From Paraburkholderia phytofirmans PsJN (lineage in GTDB: Bacteria > Pseudomonadota > Gammaproteobacteria > Burkholderiales > Burkholderiaceae), in the NCBI RefSeq assembly GCF_000020125.1, contig NC_010681.1, forward strand, positions 3,100,001 to 3,164,000: DNA of 64,000 nucleotides, in the 5' to 3' direction. Below are positions 62,339 through 64,000 of this stretch, one piece after another. Numbering within the stretch: the stretch's first letter is position 1; every line of letters starts with the position of its first letter. A model generated the notes under the pieces. The model did no database searches. It worked only from the letters and a program-made list of their open reading frames with translations, and had not been told where the DNA came from. The position numbers and the translations under genes are program-made.

Positions 62339-64000
62339 ATGAGCGAGACCCCGAGCGACACCACCTCCACGCTTGCCAAAAGCTTCGAGCCCCACACCAT
62401 CGAAGCCCACTGGGGCCCCGAATGGGAAAAGCGCGCCTACGCGACGCCCGTCATCGACGAAAACCGGAAAGATTTCTCGATCCAGCTGCCGCCGCCGAAC
62501 GTCACGGGCACCCTCCACATGGGCCATGCGTTCAACCAGACCATCATGGACGGCCTCGCCCGCTATCACCGCATGCTCGGCGAAAACACCCTGTGGGTGC
62601 CGGGCACGGACCACGCGGGCATCGCCACGCAGATCGTCGTCGAGCGGCAACTGGACGCGCAAGGCGTCTCGCGCCACGACCTCGGCCGTGAAAAATTCGT
62701 TGAACGCGTCTGGGAGTGGAAACAGGAATCCGGCTCGACCATCACAAACCAGGTGCGCCGCCTCGGCGCCTCGATCGACTGGTCGCGCGAATACTTCACG
62801 ATGGACGACAAGATGTCGGCCGCCGTGCGCGACGTCTTCGTGCGTCTGTATGAACAGGGCCTGATCTATCGCGGCAAGCGCCTCGTGAACTGGGACCCGG
62901 TGCTGCTCACCGCCGTCTCCGATCTTGAAGTGGTCAGCGAAGAAGAAAACGGCTCGCTGTGGCACATCCAGTACCCGCTCACCGACGGCTCGGGCCATCT
63001 GACGGTCGCCACCACGCGCCCGGAAACCATGCTCGGCGACACCGCCGTGATGGTCCACCCGGAAGACGAGCGCTACGCGCACCTGATCGGCAAGACGGTC
63101 ACACTGCCGCTATCGGGCCGCGAAGTGCCGATCATCGCAGATGATTATGTCGACCGCGAGTTCGGCACCGGCGTCGTCAAGGTTACGCCCGCGCACGATT
63201 TCAACGACTACCAGGTCGGTCTGCGCCACAAGCTGCCGATGATCGAAATCCTCACGCTCGACGCGAAGATCAACGACAACGCGCCGGAAAAATACCGCGG
63301 CCTAGACCGTTTCGACGCCCGCAAGCAGGTGGTGGCCGACCTCGAAGCGCTCGGCGTGCTCGAATCGGTCAAGCCGCATAAGCTGATGGTGCCGCGCGGC
63401 GACCGTACGGGCGTCGTGATCGAGCCGATGCTGACGGACCAATGGTTCGTCGCCATGAGCAAGCCGGCGCCGGAAGGCACCTTCAATCCGGGCAAATCGA
63501 TCGCCGAAACCGCGCTAGACGTGGTGCGCAGCGGCGAAATCAAGTTCGTGCCGGAAAACTGGACCACCACTTACTATCAGTGGCTCGAAAACATTCAGGA
63601 CTGGTGCATCTCGCGCCAACTCTGGTGGGGCCACCAGATCCCGGCGTGGTACGGCGAAAACGGCGAAATCTTCGTCGCGAAGACCGAGGAAGACGCGCGC
63701 GCCAAGGCCGCGGCGGCCGGCTATACGGGCGCGCTCAGGCGCGACGAAGATGTGCTCGACACCTGGTTCTCGTCTGCTCTGGTGCCGTTCTCGTCGCTCG
63801 GTTGGCCGAATGAAACCCAGGAGTTGAAGCACTTCCTGCCGTCGTCGGTGCTGGTCACCGGCTTCGACATCATCTTCTTCTGGGTCGCGCGCATGGTCAT
63901 GATGACCACGCACTTCACCGGCAAGGTGCCGTTCGATACGGTGTACGTGCACGGTCTCGTGCGCGACGCCGAAGGCCAGAAGATGTCGAAGAGCAAGGGC
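62339..64000 (+). CDS. valS: Valine--tRNA ligase, 3' end beyond the window
   Basis: The first 554 codons, from ATG 62339 ([20 protein letters not shown]). A class I synthetase: the HIGH-type motif is in [20 protein letters not shown]; the editing domain holds [19 protein letters not shown] and [36 protein letters not shown] and [16 protein letters not shown] follow. The window ends within the KMSKS motif (GQKMSKSKG). It charges tRNA-Val and clears mischarged threonine. TATAAT at 62296-62301 may be part of its promoter. The C-terminal anticodon and coiled-coil domains lie outside. Confidence 0.97.
   Translation, partial: MSETPSDTTSTLAKSFEPHTIEAHWGPEWEKRAYATPVIDENRKDFSIQLPPPNVTGTLHMGHAFNQTIMDGLARYHRMLGENTLWVPGTDHAGIATQIVVERQLDAQGVSRHDLGREKFVERVWEWKQESGSTITNQVRRLGASIDWSREYFTMDDKMSAAVRDVFVRLYEQGLIYRGKRLVNWDPVLLTAVSDLEVVSEEENGSLWHIQYPLTDGSGHLTVATTRPETMLGDTAVMVHPEDERYAHLIGKTVTLPLSGREVPIIADDYVDREFGTGVVKVTPAHDFNDYQVGLRHKLPMIEILTLDAKINDNAPEKYRGLDRFDARKQVVADLEALGVLESVKPHKLMVPRGDRTGVVIEPMLTDQWFVAMSKPAPEGTFNPGKSIAETALDVVRSGEIKFVPENWTTTYYQWLENIQDWCISRQLWWGHQIPAWYGENGEIFVAKTEEDARAKAAAAGYTGALRRDEDVLDTWFSSALVPFSSLGWPNETQELKHFLPSSVLVTGFDIIFFWVARMVMMTTHFTGKVPFDTVYVHGLVRDAEGQKMSKSKG

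Overview
The window is high-GC DNA from a member of the Burkholderiales, most likely Paraburkholderia or a close relative. The evidence is the gene order thrS-infC-rpmI-rplT-pheS-pheT-ihfA-merR-tRNA-Pro, the paired succinyl-CoA:3-ketoacid CoA-transferase genes, and the general codon style. It reads as mainly a housekeeping part of a chromosome, interrupted by one acquired patch and by a family of structured dispersed repeats. No search could be run, so family names rest on recognised motifs, lengths and gene order.

Layout. 1-1.8 kb: an amino-acid-type ABC uptake system (only the permease start is inside the window) divergent from an IclR regulator. 1.8-3.2 kb: a thioesterase, then the scar of an old integration at tRNA-Pro(GGG), with a decayed integrase start joined to the end of a decayed MFS transporter. 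3.2-11.7 kb: the translation operon on the minus strand, with infC starting at AUC, a strong hairpin between rplT and pheS, and tRNA-Val(GAC) upstream. 11.8-24 kb: relA, ridA, a hydrolase, scoAB with a divergent PAS-LuxR regulator, a thioesterase, an SDR enzyme, ETF:ubiquinone oxidoreductase, a TPR glycosyltransferase and aroC. 24-36 kb: an MFS-acyltransferase fusion, a CBS protein, a MetY-type sulfhydrylase overlapping a hydrolase, YihY, WrbA, a D-2-hydroxyacid dehydrogenase, a phosphoesterase and an SRAP protein. 36-42.5 kb: a LysR regulator divergent from a four-gene aromatic-acid-type efflux operon (outer membrane factor, FUSC pump, DUF1656, HlyD adaptor).

42.5-51 kb is the accessory patch. 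On the minus strand it holds an orphan type VI secretion cluster: tssF, vgrG, two unrecognised genes, and a PAAR gene whose 3' half has been replaced by a dispersed repeat. A frameshifted NHL-repeat lipoprotein follows. 51-60 kb returns to ordinary genes: a chemotaxis receptor, an Fsr-type MFS pump, prpE, and uvrD translationally coupled to a nucleosidase. 60-62.3 kb holds two more copies of the dispersed repeat, one split by a complete 1,240-bp IS3-family element with a 3-bp target duplication. valS then runs off the end.

The most unusual parts are (i) the orphan tssF-vgrG unit with an unrecognised candidate effector and neighbour, and (ii) the dispersed repeat. The repeat has a chain of hairpins, its main stem differs in sequence between copies yet stays paired, and it lends a shared reading-frame tail to genes that run into it.
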